Positions 42,504 to 51,457 of a stretch of 64,000 bases of DNA are shown here, one piece after another (positions within the stretch are counted from its first letter, which is position 1; every line of letters starts with the position of its first letter). The translations under genes and the position numbers were made by a program. The notes below the pieces were generated by a model that was not told the origin of the DNA, did no database searches, and was given only the letters and a program-made list of their open reading frames with translations. Source of the stretch: Streptomyces tubercidicus (GTDB lineage: Bacteria; Actinomycetota; Actinomycetes; Streptomycetales; Streptomycetaceae); assembly GCF_027497495.1 (NCBI RefSeq), contig NZ_CP114205.1, forward strand, positions 6,324,001 through 6,388,000, read 5' to 3'.

Positions 42504-43397
42504 ATGGAGCTGACGGCGGGACAGGTCGCGGTCGTCACCGGCGCGGCGAGCGGCATCGGCCTGGCCATGGCGCGCCGCTTCGCCGCGGAGGGCCTGCGGG
42601 TCGTCCTCGCGGACGTCGAGGAGGAGCCGCTGCGGGCCGCCGCCGACGAGCTGACCGCGGACGGCGCCCGGGTACTGGCGCGCACCGTGGACGTCGGGGT
42701 GCGCGAAGAGGTCGCCGCCCTCGCCGACGCCGCCTACGACACCTTCGGCGCCGTCCATCTGCTGTGCAACAACGCGGGGGTGGGCTCCGGCGCCGAGGGG
42801 CGGATGTGGGAACACGAGCCCAACGACTGGGCCTGGGCGTTCGCGGTGAACGTCTGGGGCGTCTTCCACGGCATCCAGTGCTTCCTGCCCCGGATGCTGG
42901 CGGGCGGCGAGCCCGGCCATGTCGTCAACACCTCCTCGGCGGACGGCGGTATCGCACCGCTGCCCACCGCGTCCGTCTACGCGGTCACCAAGGCGGCCGT
43001 GGTCACCATGACCGAATCGCTCTACGCCCATCTGAAGGCCGAGCACGCCCCCATCGGCGCCTCGGTGCTCTTCCCCGGCCCGCACATGCTCCGCACCGGC
43101 CTGTGGGAGTCGCACCGCAACCGGCCCGCGCGCTACGCCAAGACCCGGCCGCGCCGTACGCCGTACCGCAGCCTGGCGCAGTGGGAGACGGCGATGCAGG
43201 AGGCCGGGCAGCAGATCGCCTTCACTCCGGTCGAGGACGTCGCGGCGCAGGTCGTGGACGGTGTCCGGGCCGGTTGCTTCTGGCTGCTGCCGCCCGCCGC
43301 GCACACCGACGCGCAGATCCGGGCCCGCTCCGCCTCGATGCTCGGCCGCACCGCCCCCGACTACCTGGAGCACTTCATTCTCGACCCGGACGACTGA
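42504..43397 (+). CDS. Short-chain dehydrogenase/reductase (classical)
   Basis: The 297-residue enzyme has a full SDR active site: cofactor motif VTGAASGIG, NNAG (CNNAGVG), serine in VNTSSADGG, and SVYAVTKAAV with Tyr and Lys. The C-terminal region is longer than in the simplest SDRs and ends HFILDPDD. It lies 82 bp after the ADC-fold gene and 13 bp before the first amidohydrolase, so it should be in the same operon. Together the four genes suggest degradation of a ring or hydroxy-ketone compound; the substrate is unknown. Confidence 0.87.
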   Translation: MELTAGQVAVVTGAASGIGLAMARRFAAEGLRVVLADVEEEPLRAAADELTADGARVLARTVDVGVREEVAALADAAYDTFGAVHLLCNNAGVGSGAEGRMWEHEPNDWAWAFAVNVWGVFHGIQCFLPRMLAGGEPGHVVNTSSADGGIAPLPTASVYAVTKAAVVTMTESLYAHLKAEHAPIGASVLFPGPHMLRTGLWESHRNRPARYAKTRPRRTPYRSLAQWETAMQEAGQQIAFTPVEDVAAQVVDGVRAGCFWLLPPAAHTDAQIRARSASMLGRTAPDYLEHFILDPDD

Positions 43398-43410
43398 GGG
43401 AGGTTCCGCC

Positions 43411-44772
43411 ATGACGGACCCACAGGCCCCCACGGACCCGCAGGCCCACACAGCCCCACAGGCCCCCACGGCCCGGCCGGACACCCGTTCCGGCCCGGAC
43501 GATCCGTACCTGATCATCTCCTCCGACTGCCACGCCGGGCTCCCCACCGAGGAGTACCGCCCCTACCTGGACGCCCGCTTCCACCGCGACTTCGATGCCT
43601 TCCTCGGCGAGCGGGACGCCCGCCGGGCGGCGGCCACTCGCCTCGGCATCCGCAACGAAGCCTTCGCCACCCGCTGGTTCCAGGACCATGAGGAGGGCCT
43701 GCGCGGCGGCTGGGACCCGGGCCAGCGCCTGAAGGAACTCGACGGCGACGGGGTGGCCGCGGAAGTCGTCTTCCCGGACGCGGACGCCGTCGACAGCGGC
43801 ACCGCGGCCCCCTTCGGCGTCGGCCTCGGCCTCTCCGGCGACCAGGACCCGGACCTCGGCATGGCCGGTGCCCAGGCGCACAACCGCTGGCTCGCCGACT
43901 TCGTCTCCGCGCACCCCGAACGGCACTGCGGGGTGGCCCTGTTACCGGTCACGGCCGATACGGACCGGGTCGTGGCCGAGATCCACCGCGCCAAGGAGTC
44001 CGGTCTCGGCGCCCTGATGATCCCGTCCATGTGGGTCGACAAGGAGCCGTACCACGACCGCCGTTACGATCCGGTATGGGCGGCCGCCGCCGAATGCGCG
44101 ATGCCGGTGCTGACCCACTCCGGGGCCGCACCCCGCCACGAGTACGGCGACCACCTCGGGATCTATGTCTCCGAGGTGACCTGGTGGCCCGCGCGCCCCT
44201 TGTGGTTCCTGCTCTGGTCCGGGGTCTTCGAACGCCACCCCGGTCTGCGGTTCGGCGTCGCCGAGTCCGGCTGCTGGTGGCTCCCCAACCTCCTGTGGTT
44301 CATGGACCGCCTCTACCTGGGCGCGCACGGCGGCAAGAAGCTCTCCCCGTTCGCCGCGCTGACGCGTCCGCCGCACGAGTACCTGGACCGGCAGGTCTTC
44401 ATCTGCGCCACCAACACCAAGCGCCGGGAACTCGCCCAGCGTTACGAGATCGGCGTCGGCAACATCCTCTGGGGCAGCGACTTCCCGCACCCCGAAGGCA
44501 CCTGGCCCGACACCCGCGGCTGGCTGAAGAAGACCTTCCATGACATTCCGGTCACCGAGACCCGCCGCATGCTCGGCCTGTCCGCTGCCGAGGCGTTCGG
44601 CTTCGACACCGAACGACTGGCCCCGCTGGCCCGCCGTATCGGCCCCACCCCGGCCGACCTCGGCCAGAGCGCCGACCAGGCGGCGGTCGAGGCATCCTGG
44701 GCCCGCTCCCGCGAGGTGGGCCGCCACTGGCTGACCGACCACGACTTCCCGGTACTGGGGGCCCAGCAATGA
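43411..44772 (+). CDS. Amidohydrolase_2 family protein, first copy (contains TTA codon)
   Basis: The 453-residue TIM-barrel hydrolase starts at ATG 43411 after GAGGGAGG. After a Pro/Thr/Gln-rich leader with repeated DPQA(P/H)T units, the core begins ISSDCHAGLPTEEYRPYL. Other metal or active-site regions are VLTHSGAAP, a histidine in FERHPGLRFGVAESG, and ILWGSDFPHPEGTWPD with the catalytic aspartate. The family includes ACMSD-type decarboxylases and hydrolases. Codon 178 (43942-43944) is TTA. Its stop overlaps the next start by ATGA. It is a paralogue of the following gene. Confidence 0.85.
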   Translation: MTDPQAPTDPQAHTAPQAPTARPDTRSGPDDPYLIISSDCHAGLPTEEYRPYLDARFHRDFDAFLGERDARRAAATRLGIRNEAFATRWFQDHEEGLRGGWDPGQRLKELDGDGVAAEVVFPDADAVDSGTAAPFGVGLGLSGDQDPDLGMAGAQAHNRWLADFVSAHPERHCGVALLPVTADTDRVVAEIHRAKESGLGALMIPSMWVDKEPYHDRRYDPVWAAAAECAMPVLTHSGAAPRHEYGDHLGIYVSEVTWWPARPLWFLLWSGVFERHPGLRFGVAESGCWWLPNLLWFMDRLYLGAHGGKKLSPFAALTRPPHEYLDRQVFICATNTKRRELAQRYEIGVGNILWGSDFPHPEGTWPDTRGWLKKTFHDIPVTETRRMLGLSAAEAFGFDTERLAPLARRIGPTPADLGQSADQAAVEASWARSREVGRHWLTDHDFPVLGAQQ

Positions 44773-45995
44773 CCGACGACCGCTACACCGTGATCTCCGC
44801 CGACTGCCACGCCGGCGCCGATCTCCTCGACTACCGGCCCTACCTGGAGGCCACGCACCACGAGGACTTCGACGCCTGGGCGGCGTCCTACGTCAACCCG
44901 CACGCGGACCTGCTCGCCGACACCGCCGACCGCAACTGGAACTCCGCCCGCCGCCTGGCCGAGATGGAGGCCGACGGCATCGTCGCCGAGGTCGTCTTCC
45001 CGAACACCATCCCGCCGTTCTTCCCCAGCGCCTCCCTCATGGCTCCCGCGCCCACCCGCACGGAGGCCGAGCAGCGCTGGGCGGGCCTGCGCGCCCACAA
45101 CCGCTGGCTCGCCGACTTCTGCGCCGAGGCCCCCGGCCGCCGGGCCGGCGTCGCCCAGATCCTGCTCAACGACGTCGACGAGGCCGTACGGGAAGTCCGC
45201 CGCACCAAGGAAGCCGGCCTCACCGGCGGCATCATGCTCCCCGGCACCCCACCCGGATCCGGCCTCCCTGAACTCCACTCCGACTACTACGACCCCCTCT
45301 GGGCCGTCTGCGCGGAACTGGAGGTCCCCGTCAACCACCACGGCGGCTCGGCCTCCCCGCCACTCGGCGACGCACCCGCCGCCCGCGCCGTCTTCATGGT
45401 CGAGACGACCTGGTTCTCGCACCGGGCCCTGTGGCACCTGATCTTCGGCGGCGTCTTCCGCCGTCACCCCGGCCTCCGCCTCGTCCTCACCGAACAGGGC
45501 TCCGGCTGGATCCCCGGCGTCCTGGACATGCTGGACTACTACCACGGGCGGCTGGCGGCCGCGTCCCGGGCCGCCACCGCCGAAGCCAAGTTCGGTGTCG
45601 GCCTGGCCGACGCCATGGGCGACTCCCCGTCCGGCGTCTGGCGCGACCACTGCTTCGTGGGCGCCAGCTTCATGCGCCCGCACGAGGTCCCGCTCCGCCA
45701 CCGCGTCGGCCTCGACAAGATCATGTGGGGCAGCGACTACCCCCACGACGAGGGCACCCACCCCCACTCCCGCGAGGCCCTCCGCCTCGCCTACGCGGAC
45801 GTCCCCGCCGACGAGACCGCCGCCATGCTCGGCACCAACGCCGCCCGCGTCTACGGCTTCGACCTCACCCGCCTCGCTCCCCTCGCCGCCCGCGTGGGCC
45901 CGAGAGTCACCGACATCGCCGAGCCCCTGGAAAAGATCCCCCCGAACGCCACCAGCCCGGCGTTCGCCCCGGGCGGGGTGGTGCGGGTGTGGTGA
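44769..45995 (+). CDS. Amidohydrolase_2 family protein, second copy
   Basis: The 408-residue paralogue of the previous protein opens ISADCHAGADLLDYRPYL and keeps VNHHGGSASPP, FRRHPGLRLVLTEQGSG and IMWGSDYPHDEGTHP with the late aspartate. It lacks the N-terminal leader of its neighbour. Translation is coupled by ATGA. Having two related amidohydrolases side by side suggests successive steps or a heteromer. No TTA codon is visible in it. Confidence 0.85.
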   Translation: MTDDRYTVISADCHAGADLLDYRPYLEATHHEDFDAWAASYVNPHADLLADTADRNWNSARRLAEMEADGIVAEVVFPNTIPPFFPSASLMAPAPTRTEAEQRWAGLRAHNRWLADFCAEAPGRRAGVAQILLNDVDEAVREVRRTKEAGLTGGIMLPGTPPGSGLPELHSDYYDPLWAVCAELEVPVNHHGGSASPPLGDAPAARAVFMVETTWFSHRALWHLIFGGVFRRHPGLRLVLTEQGSGWIPGVLDMLDYYHGRLAAASRAATAEAKFGVGLADAMGDSPSGVWRDHCFVGASFMRPHEVPLRHRVGLDKIMWGSDYPHDEGTHPHSREALRLAYADVPADETAAMLGTNAARVYGFDLTRLAPLAARVGPRVTDIAEPLEKIPPNATSPAFAPGGVVRVW

Positions 45996-46051
45996 GGCGG
46001 CCCGGCCGCGCTTGACCGTCGGGCGGCGCCCTGACTCTTCGAGTCCGGCTT

Positions 46052-46185
46052 CCACTCCTGGGCGAGGAGCCCGAGCAGTACCTCGTCCAGGAACTCGCCC
46101 ATCACCCAGGCCGAGGAGCGCGGCACGCCCTCGCGGACGAAGCCGTTGCGCTCGGCGGAGCGCAGCATCGCGGCGTTGTCCGACG
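46052..46185 (-). pseudogene. Remnant of a GNAT acetyltransferase C-terminus
   Basis: On the minus strand the frame contains NAAMLRSAERNGFVREGV followed by RSSAWVMGEFLDEVLLGLLAQEW. This is the typical C-terminal end of RimJ/RimL-type GNAT enzymes. There is no N-terminal domain upstream, since the desaturase-type gene starts there on the other strand. The family normally ends near this point, yet the frame runs on into unrelated sequence. It is best seen as a decayed fragment. Confidence 0.6.
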
Positions 46186-46289
46186 GAGCGCCGGCGGCGG
46201 GCGCTGCGGTCCAGCTGACGGCATGTCTTACATACTTCTCAGTAACAACCCCTAGCGGCACGCCCGTCGACGCCCTTATGGTGCGGGAC

Positions 46290-47189
46290 ATGCCGCACCT
46301 TCCCGATGTCGTGTTGTGGTCCGTACCGGCCTTCGTCCTGCTCACCGTGGTGGAGATGGTGAGCTACCGCCTGCATCCCGACGAGGACGCGGCGGGGTAT
46401 GAGGCGAAGGACGCCGCCACCAGCGTCGGCATGGGGCTCGGCAGCCTCGTGTTCGACGCGCTGTGGAAGTTCCCCATCGTGGCGATCTACGCCACGGTCT
46501 ACGAACTCACCCCGCTGCGGGTGCCCGTGCTGTGGTGGACGCTGCTCCTGATGCTGCTGGCACAGGACTTCTGCTACTACTGGTCGCACCGCGGCCACCA
46601 CGTCATCCGCGTCCTGTGGGCCTGCCACGTGGTGCACCACTCCAGCGAGAAGTTCAACTTCACCACCGCCCTGCGGCAGCCCTGGACGACCTGGACCGTC
46701 TGGCCGTTCTACGTCCCGATGATCGCCCTCGGCGTCCACCCGGCCGCGATCGCCTTCACGTCGGGGGTCAACCTCGTCTACCAGTTCTGGGTGCACACCG
46801 AGCGGATCGGCAAGCTGCCCCGGCCCGTCGAGTTCCTGCTCAACACCCCGTCCCACCACCGCGTCCACCACGCCTCACAGGGCGGCTACCTGGACCGTAA
46901 CTTCGGTGGGATTCTGATCATCTGGGACCGGATGTTCGGCTCGTTCGTCGCGGAGACCGAGCGGCCGGTCTACGGGCTCACCAAGAACATCAAGTCCTTC
47001 AACCCGCTGCGGGTGGCCACCCATGAGTACGCCGCCATCGCGCGGGACATACGGGCCGCGGACAGCTGGCGCGAGCGCGCCGGGCGGGTGTTCGGCGGGC
47101 CGGGCTGGCAGCCGGCCGAGCGGATCGCGGCGGAGCAGGCCCCCAAGGCCGCCCGGCCCGGCACCTCCGTCGAGGAGCCGGCCGCGTGA
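46290..47189 (+). CDS. Sterol desaturase / fatty acid hydroxylase superfamily, alkylglycerol monooxygenase-like
   Basis: The 299-residue membrane protein starts at ATG 46290 (MPHLPDVVLW; ATG 46278 is possible). It has four or so membrane helices and the di-iron histidine motifs HRGHH, HVVHHSSEKFN and SHHRVHH. Stretches such as HHSSEKFNFTTALRQ, YQFWVHTERIGKL, LNTPSHHRVHHASQ, NFGGILIIWDRMFGSF and VYGLT closely resemble the eukaryotic alkylglycerol monooxygenase (TMEM195) pattern. That enzyme cleaves ether lipids using tetrahydrobiopterin. The gene overlaps the lysoplasmalogenase start by GTGA. Ether-lipid cleavage is inferred from motif and neighbour. Confidence 0.82.
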   Translation: MPHLPDVVLWSVPAFVLLTVVEMVSYRLHPDEDAAGYEAKDAATSVGMGLGSLVFDALWKFPIVAIYATVYELTPLRVPVLWWTLLLMLLAQDFCYYWSHRGHHVIRVLWACHVVHHSSEKFNFTTALRQPWTTWTVWPFYVPMIALGVHPAAIAFTSGVNLVYQFWVHTERIGKLPRPVEFLLNTPSHHRVHHASQGGYLDRNFGGILIIWDRMFGSFVAETERPVYGLTKNIKSFNPLRVATHEYAAIARDIRAADSWRERAGRVFGGPGWQPAERIAAEQAPKAARPGTSVEEPAA

Positions 47190-47893
47190 CCGCACGGTGG
47201 CCGCGGGCCGTATCACCGCTGCTCTGGGCGTTCGTCCTGCTGAGTGTCGTGCACCTGGGGGCGCTGCTCGCGGGCGTCCTGCCCGTCGTGCAGATCACCA
47301 AGCCCGCGCTGATGCCGGTGCTCGTCGGCTATGCGCTGGCGCGCGGCGGCCCCCCGCTGCTCGCCGGTGCGCTCCTCTTCGGCTGTGGCGGCGACACCTT
47401 CCTCCAGATCGGCGGGGACCTCGCCTTCCTGGTGGGGATGGGCTCGTTCGCGGCGGGACATGTCTGCTATCTGCTGCTGTTCGCCCGGTACGGGGCGGCT
47501 CCCGCGGGCGGCCGACGGGGACGGACCGCGGCGGCCGGTGCGGCATACGCCGTCCTGCTGGCCGGCACGGTGGTGCTCCTGTGGCCGGATCTCCCGGCGG
47601 AGCTGCGGATTCCGGTCGCCGGGTACAGCCTGCTGCTCACCGCGATGGCGTTCGGCGCGCTCCGGGCGGGCCCGTGGGCCGCGGTCGGTGGGCTGCTGTT
47701 CCTGCTCTCCGACACCCTGATCGCGAGCCGGATCGCGCACTGGCCGCAGCTCCCGGTCCCCCAGTTCTGGATCATGCTCACCTATGTGGCGGCCCAGTGG
47801 GCGCTGGCGGACGGTGTGCGGCGGTCCATCGCCACCGCTCCATGGTCCACGCCGCGGCGGGAGGGGGAGCTGCGGACGGCGGGGGCACCGTAA
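47186..47893 (+). CDS. Lysoplasmalogenase (TMEM86/YhhN family)
   Basis: The 235-residue protein has seven or eight hydrophobic helices. The family landmarks are QITKPALMPVLVGYAL near residue 38, LFGCGGDTFLQ and LVGMGSFAAGHVCYLLLF, and a late LLFLLSDTLIA. YhhN/TMEM86 proteins hydrolyse the vinyl ether bond of lysoplasmalogens. GTG 47186 overlaps the stop of the preceding gene, so both are made together. A pair of enzymes acting on alkyl and vinyl ether bonds is unusual for a streptomycete. Confidence 0.88.
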   Translation: MTARWPRAVSPLLWAFVLLSVVHLGALLAGVLPVVQITKPALMPVLVGYALARGGPPLLAGALLFGCGGDTFLQIGGDLAFLVGMGSFAAGHVCYLLLFARYGAAPAGGRRGRTAAAGAAYAVLLAGTVVLLWPDLPAELRIPVAGYSLLLTAMAFGALRAGPWAAVGGLLFLLSDTLIASRIAHWPQLPVPQFWIMLTYVAAQWALADGVRRSIATAPWSTPRREGELRTAGAP

Positions 47894-48021
47894 AGCGACT
47901 GCTCGGCGGCGGGCCGGAGCCGGTGATTCCGGGCCACCGGATGGGCCGGACCGGCCGGGCGGCCTGAGGCTCCCCCCCCGTGCTTGAGTCTCCCCCCGTG
48001 GGAGACCCGAGAGTGGACGGC

Positions 48022-48942
48022 ATGAACGAGGACGGCACAGGTCTGCTCACCATCGGCGAGCTGGCAAAGCTGACCGGTATACCGGTCAAGACCATCCGCA
48101 ATTGGTCGGACCAGCACCTGCTGCCGCCCGCCGCCCGCACTCCCGCGGGCTACCGGCTCTACGGTCCGGACGCCCCGGCCCGCCTGGAAATCGTGCGCAG
48201 CCTGCGCGAACTGGGCATCGGGCTGGCGGCCATCCGGGCCGTGCTGCACCGCGAGCGCACGGTCGCCGAGACGGCGGCGCAGTGGGCGGACGCGCTGGAC
48301 GCGCAGATCCGTACCCTGCGGCTGCAGTCCGCCGTGCTGCGCTCGGTGGCCGCGCGGGGCAGCGCAGCAGAGGAGCTGCCGTACATGACCGAACTGGCCC
48401 GTCTGTCGGCCCGGGAACGCCGCCGGATCATCACGGACTTCGTCGAGGACGCCCTCGACGGGGTGGACGCCCCCGCCTACCGCAGCGGCCTGCTGGCCGC
48501 CACCCCCGATCTGCCCGACGACCCCACCCCCGAGCAGATGGGCGCCTGGATCGAACTGGCCGCCCTGGTCCGCGAACCGGAACTACGAGCGGCCCTGCGC
48601 CGCCTGGCCGAGTACAGCGCGCGGATGACACCTCCAGCGGGGGAGCCGCCCGCCGCCGCGTCGCAGGAGCAAGCCGCCCGCCATGTCGCGGAGTTGATGC
48701 GGGTACGCGGCGAGGAGGCCGTCGCGGCCGGCCTCGCCCCGGACTCCCCGGCCGCCGAGCCCGTCATCGCCGAACTGGTCGCCGCCTGGCTCCCCACCCA
48801 GACCGGCACCGCCGACCCGCCCACCGAGGACGGCCCGGCGGCCCGCGCACGGCTGCTGGAGCAACTGGAGACCGCCGCCGAGCCGGTCGTCGAGCGCTAC
48901 TGGCAGCTGCTGTGCACGGTCACCGGCCGCCCCGCCCCACCC
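48022..48942 (+). CDS. MerR-family regulator, probably frameshifted near its C-terminus
   Basis: From ATG 48022 the protein has a MerR helix-turn-helix (LLTIGELAKLTGIPVKTIRNW, then AGYRLYG) and a coiled helix (about residues 80-120). A long helical effector domain then ends RYWQLLCTVTGRPAPPP. Beyond about 48942 the open frame (to 49719) becomes Arg/Pro-rich nonsense. In the +1-shifted frame the sequence reads WGTAGTWTTAALRAHPGPYEL, a natural MerR ending, and continues into the next domain. The change falls in a C/G-rich run (48931-48951). The end coordinate is where I judge the frame to be lost. Confidence 0.75.
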
Positions 48943-49045
48943 CCGCTGGGGCACCGCGGGCACCTGGACCACGGCCGCGCTGCGCGCCCACCCCGGCCCG
49001 TACGAGCTGGACCGCTCCGCGTTCGACGGCACCGACCCGGAGCGG

Positions 49046-49594
49046 GTGATGCGCGCCTACGCCGAGGTGACCCGGGACGTCGCCGCCCTGGTGGCCGCCG
49101 TACGGACCGAGGACCTCGCGCTGCCGACCCCGTGCGCGGGGTGGACCGTACGGCAGCTGCTCGGCCACATGGTGTGGGAGAACCTGATGGCCACCTCGAT
49201 CGCCGAGGGCACCCCGCGCACCGACCACACCGCCGATCACCTCGGCGACGACCACCGCGCGGCCTTCGCGGACTCGGTGGACGCCGCCCGCACGGCCTTC
49301 ACCGGCAGCGGCATGCTCCACCGCACCTACGGCCCCTACGAGGCGCCCGGCGCGATGATCGTCCAACAGGTCGTGGTCGAACTCCTCGCACACGGCTGGG
49401 ACTTGGCACGGGCGACCGGCGCACCCACCGGACTGGCGCCGGAGACCGCGGCGGAGACCCTGGCCGCGGCGCGCCGGATCTATGGCGCCGCGCCGCGCAC
49501 CGAGGGCAGCTCCTTCGCCCCGGAACGCCCCGCTCCGCCCGGCGCGAGCGCCACGGACCGGCTGGCGGCCTTCCTCGGCCGCGACCCGGCCTGA
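49046..49594 (+). CDS. TIGR03086-type (DinB / maleylpyruvate isomerase-like) protein or domain
   Basis: The 182-residue reading has the DinB-like metal-binding start PTPCAGWTVRQLLGHM (histidine near residue 43) and VVVELLAHGWDLARATG with the second histidine and aspartate. These are typical of TIGR03086 proteins. A GTG at 49046 could start it alone, but there is no good ribosome-binding site, and the same frame is coding-like upstream back to the MerR gene. It may thus be the C-terminal domain of a MerR fusion split by a frameshift. Relatives use mycothiol or metal; the substrate is unknown. Confidence 0.75.
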   Translation: MMRAYAEVTRDVAALVAAVRTEDLALPTPCAGWTVRQLLGHMVWENLMATSIAEGTPRTDHTADHLGDDHRAAFADSVDAARTAFTGSGMLHRTYGPYEAPGAMIVQQVVVELLAHGWDLARATGAPTGLAPETAAETLAAARRIYGAAPRTEGSSFAPERPAPPGASATDRLAAFLGRDPA

Positions 49595-49619
49595 CGGCAC
49601 AGGTCCCCGGGAACGACAG

Positions 49620-49654
49620 GGGGAGGGCCGGGTGCCGCTCACCCGGTCCTCCCC
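49620..49654. terminator. Bidirectional terminator hairpin
   Basis: GGGGAGGGCCGGGT (49620-49633) pairs over 14 bp, including one G-U, with ACCCGGTCCTCCCC (49641-49654). The loop is 7 nt. It lies between the DinB-like gene and the convergent protease. Confidence 0.75.
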
Positions 49655-49679
49655 GCAACTGCCGTGATCTGCCCGGAAG

Positions 49680-51194
49680 TTACTTCTTCACCGCATCCAG
49701 CGCATCGACGATGCCGTAGCCGAAGTGGCTGTTGACATGCTTGGTGCCGGTGCAGGTCGCCTCACCCGTGGGGCAGCCGGGATTGTCGGCCTGCTCCTTG
49801 AGGAGCCACTGGATCTCCTGCGGGCTCGCCTTCGGGTGGGCGCTCTTCAGCAGCGCCGCGACACCCGCGACATGCGGGCTGGCCATGGACGTACCGGCCA
49901 GGTAGGCCCAGTCGCCGCCCGGCATGGTGGAGAGGATGTTGCCGTTCTTGGCGGGCAGCTCGGGCACCTGCCGCGAGTCACCGCCCGGCGCGGCCACATC
50001 GATCTGGCCCAGACCGTAGTTCGAGTAGTACGACTTGAGCTTCTGCACGCCGCTCGCCGCGACCGTCACCGTGCCCGGCAGCTGGGTGGGCACGTCCCAG
50101 CAGGTCTTCGGGGTGACGGTGCGCTCCACCGGGGTGGTGTCGTTCGGGCTGGAGTCGTCGGTGAGCTTGGCCGCCGCCAGGTCCATGCCGGAGTTGCCCG
50201 CCGCCGCGACATTGATCGCGCCCTTGCGCTGCGCGTAGCTCGCCGCACGGCCGACCGCATCGATGATGGCGGCCTGGTCGGCGTCGTCCTTGCAGTTGAA
50301 CATCCACGGGTCGACGTAATAGCTGTTGTTGGTGACCTCGACGCCGTGCTCGGCCGCGAAGACGAAGGCGCAGACGACGCTCTCGGCGTAGAAGAGGCTC
50401 GTCTCCGGCTCGCTGACCTTGAGGGCGGAGATCTTCACGCCCGGTGCGACACCCGACACCCCGACGCCGTTGCGGGCCGCGGCGATCGTGCCCGCGACAT
50501 GCGTGCCGTGGTAGTCCTCGTCCGGGTTCCAGGGGCGCCAGGAGCCCTTGGACGTATCGGCCACGCCGCCCACACAGTTGGCGGACTGCTTCGCGGAGAA
50601 GTTGGCCTTCAGGTCGGGGTGGGTGTCGTCCACGCCGGTGTCGATGACGGCGACGGTGACCTTCTTGCTGCCCGGGTTCACCTTCGCGGCCTTGTCGGCC
50701 TTGATGGCGGACAGGTCCCACTGCAGCGGTTCCAGCGGCTCCTTGCCGTTCGCCTTCGCTGCCTGGCCGGCCGCCTTGAGCTGGGACTTCGGCAGGTCGA
50801 TCTTCTGCGGCTTGCCGATGTCGGTGGTGCCCTGTGCCTTGAGCGGCGCGGTACGGGTCGCGCCCGCCGACTGCACGCCCGGCACGGTCCGCATGGTGGC
50901 GGCGAACTGCGGGTCGGCCGAATGGACGACGATCACGCCTATCTGCTCATGGGCGACGATCACCTTCCCGCCGGCCTCGGCTATCGCCTTCTTGACCTTG
51001 CCGGCCGTGGCGTGGCCGGGCGCGGTGTTCACGACGTAGGAGAGCAGCGGGCCGTCGGCCGGGGCCGCGGCGGCCGGGGCGGAGTCCTGGGAGGCGGCGG
51101 TGGCCGCGTTCGGCAGGAATCCGAGCGACGCCGTCAGAGCCAGTCCGAGCGGCACGGCCAGCGCCCGCATGCGTCTGGATCGGGGATGTGCCAT
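49680..51194 (-). CDS. Secreted S8 family serine peptidase (subtilisin-like)
   Basis: The 504-residue protein has a Sec signal peptide (RRMRALAVPLGLALTASLGF, ending ATAAS). A pro-region of about 110 residues follows (with VVNTAPGHATAGKVKKAI), then a subtilisin domain. The catalytic residues are Asp in AVIDTGVDDTH, His in YHGTHVAGT, the oxyanion Asn in AAAGNSGMD and Ser in GTSMASPHVAG. Four cysteines in the catalytic domain could pair. Secretion and N-terminal processing are expected. It matches the position of the S. coelicolor SCO1824-type protease from memory. Confidence 0.95.
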   Translation of the reverse strand: MAHPRSRRMRALAVPLGLALTASLGFLPNAATAASQDSAPAAAAPADGPLLSYVVNTAPGHATAGKVKKAIAEAGGKVIVAHEQIGVIVVHSADPQFAATMRTVPGVQSAGATRTAPLKAQGTTDIGKPQKIDLPKSQLKAAGQAAKANGKEPLEPLQWDLSAIKADKAAKVNPGSKKVTVAVIDTGVDDTHPDLKANFSAKQSANCVGGVADTSKGSWRPWNPDEDYHGTHVAGTIAAARNGVGVSGVAPGVKISALKVSEPETSLFYAESVVCAFVFAAEHGVEVTNNSYYVDPWMFNCKDDADQAAIIDAVGRAASYAQRKGAINVAAAGNSGMDLAAAKLTDDSSPNDTTPVERTVTPKTCWDVPTQLPGTVTVAASGVQKLKSYYSNYGLGQIDVAAPGGDSRQVPELPAKNGNILSTMPGGDWAYLAGTSMASPHVAGVAALLKSAHPKASPQEIQWLLKEQADNPGCPTGEATCTGTKHVNSHFGYGIVDALDAVKK

Positions 51195-51457
51195 GGGTAC
51201 TCCACATCATCCGTGAGACCCCCCACGCGCCGATTTGCGCACGGGCGGGTGCAATGAGAGGTGAAGTTATCGGCGATCACTCGTGGACAGCAATGGAAAC
51301 GGAAAAAATCGGGGCGAAAACCTGTGAGGAGCCCTGAATTGACAGCGCGTCAGCCATTGCCGCGGCGAGATCTGGACGGTCGTCAAGGCCGCCGGCCGGG
51401 GCCGCCGTCACCGCTGCCGCCCTCGCGGGTCACCCGTCGCCGGTCACCCGTCGCCCG

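Noticed and set aside
48943..49719. Arg/Pro-rich extension of the MerR frame
   Set aside because: The alternative frame has good domain matches over the same bases, so the extension is taken as a frameshift effect.
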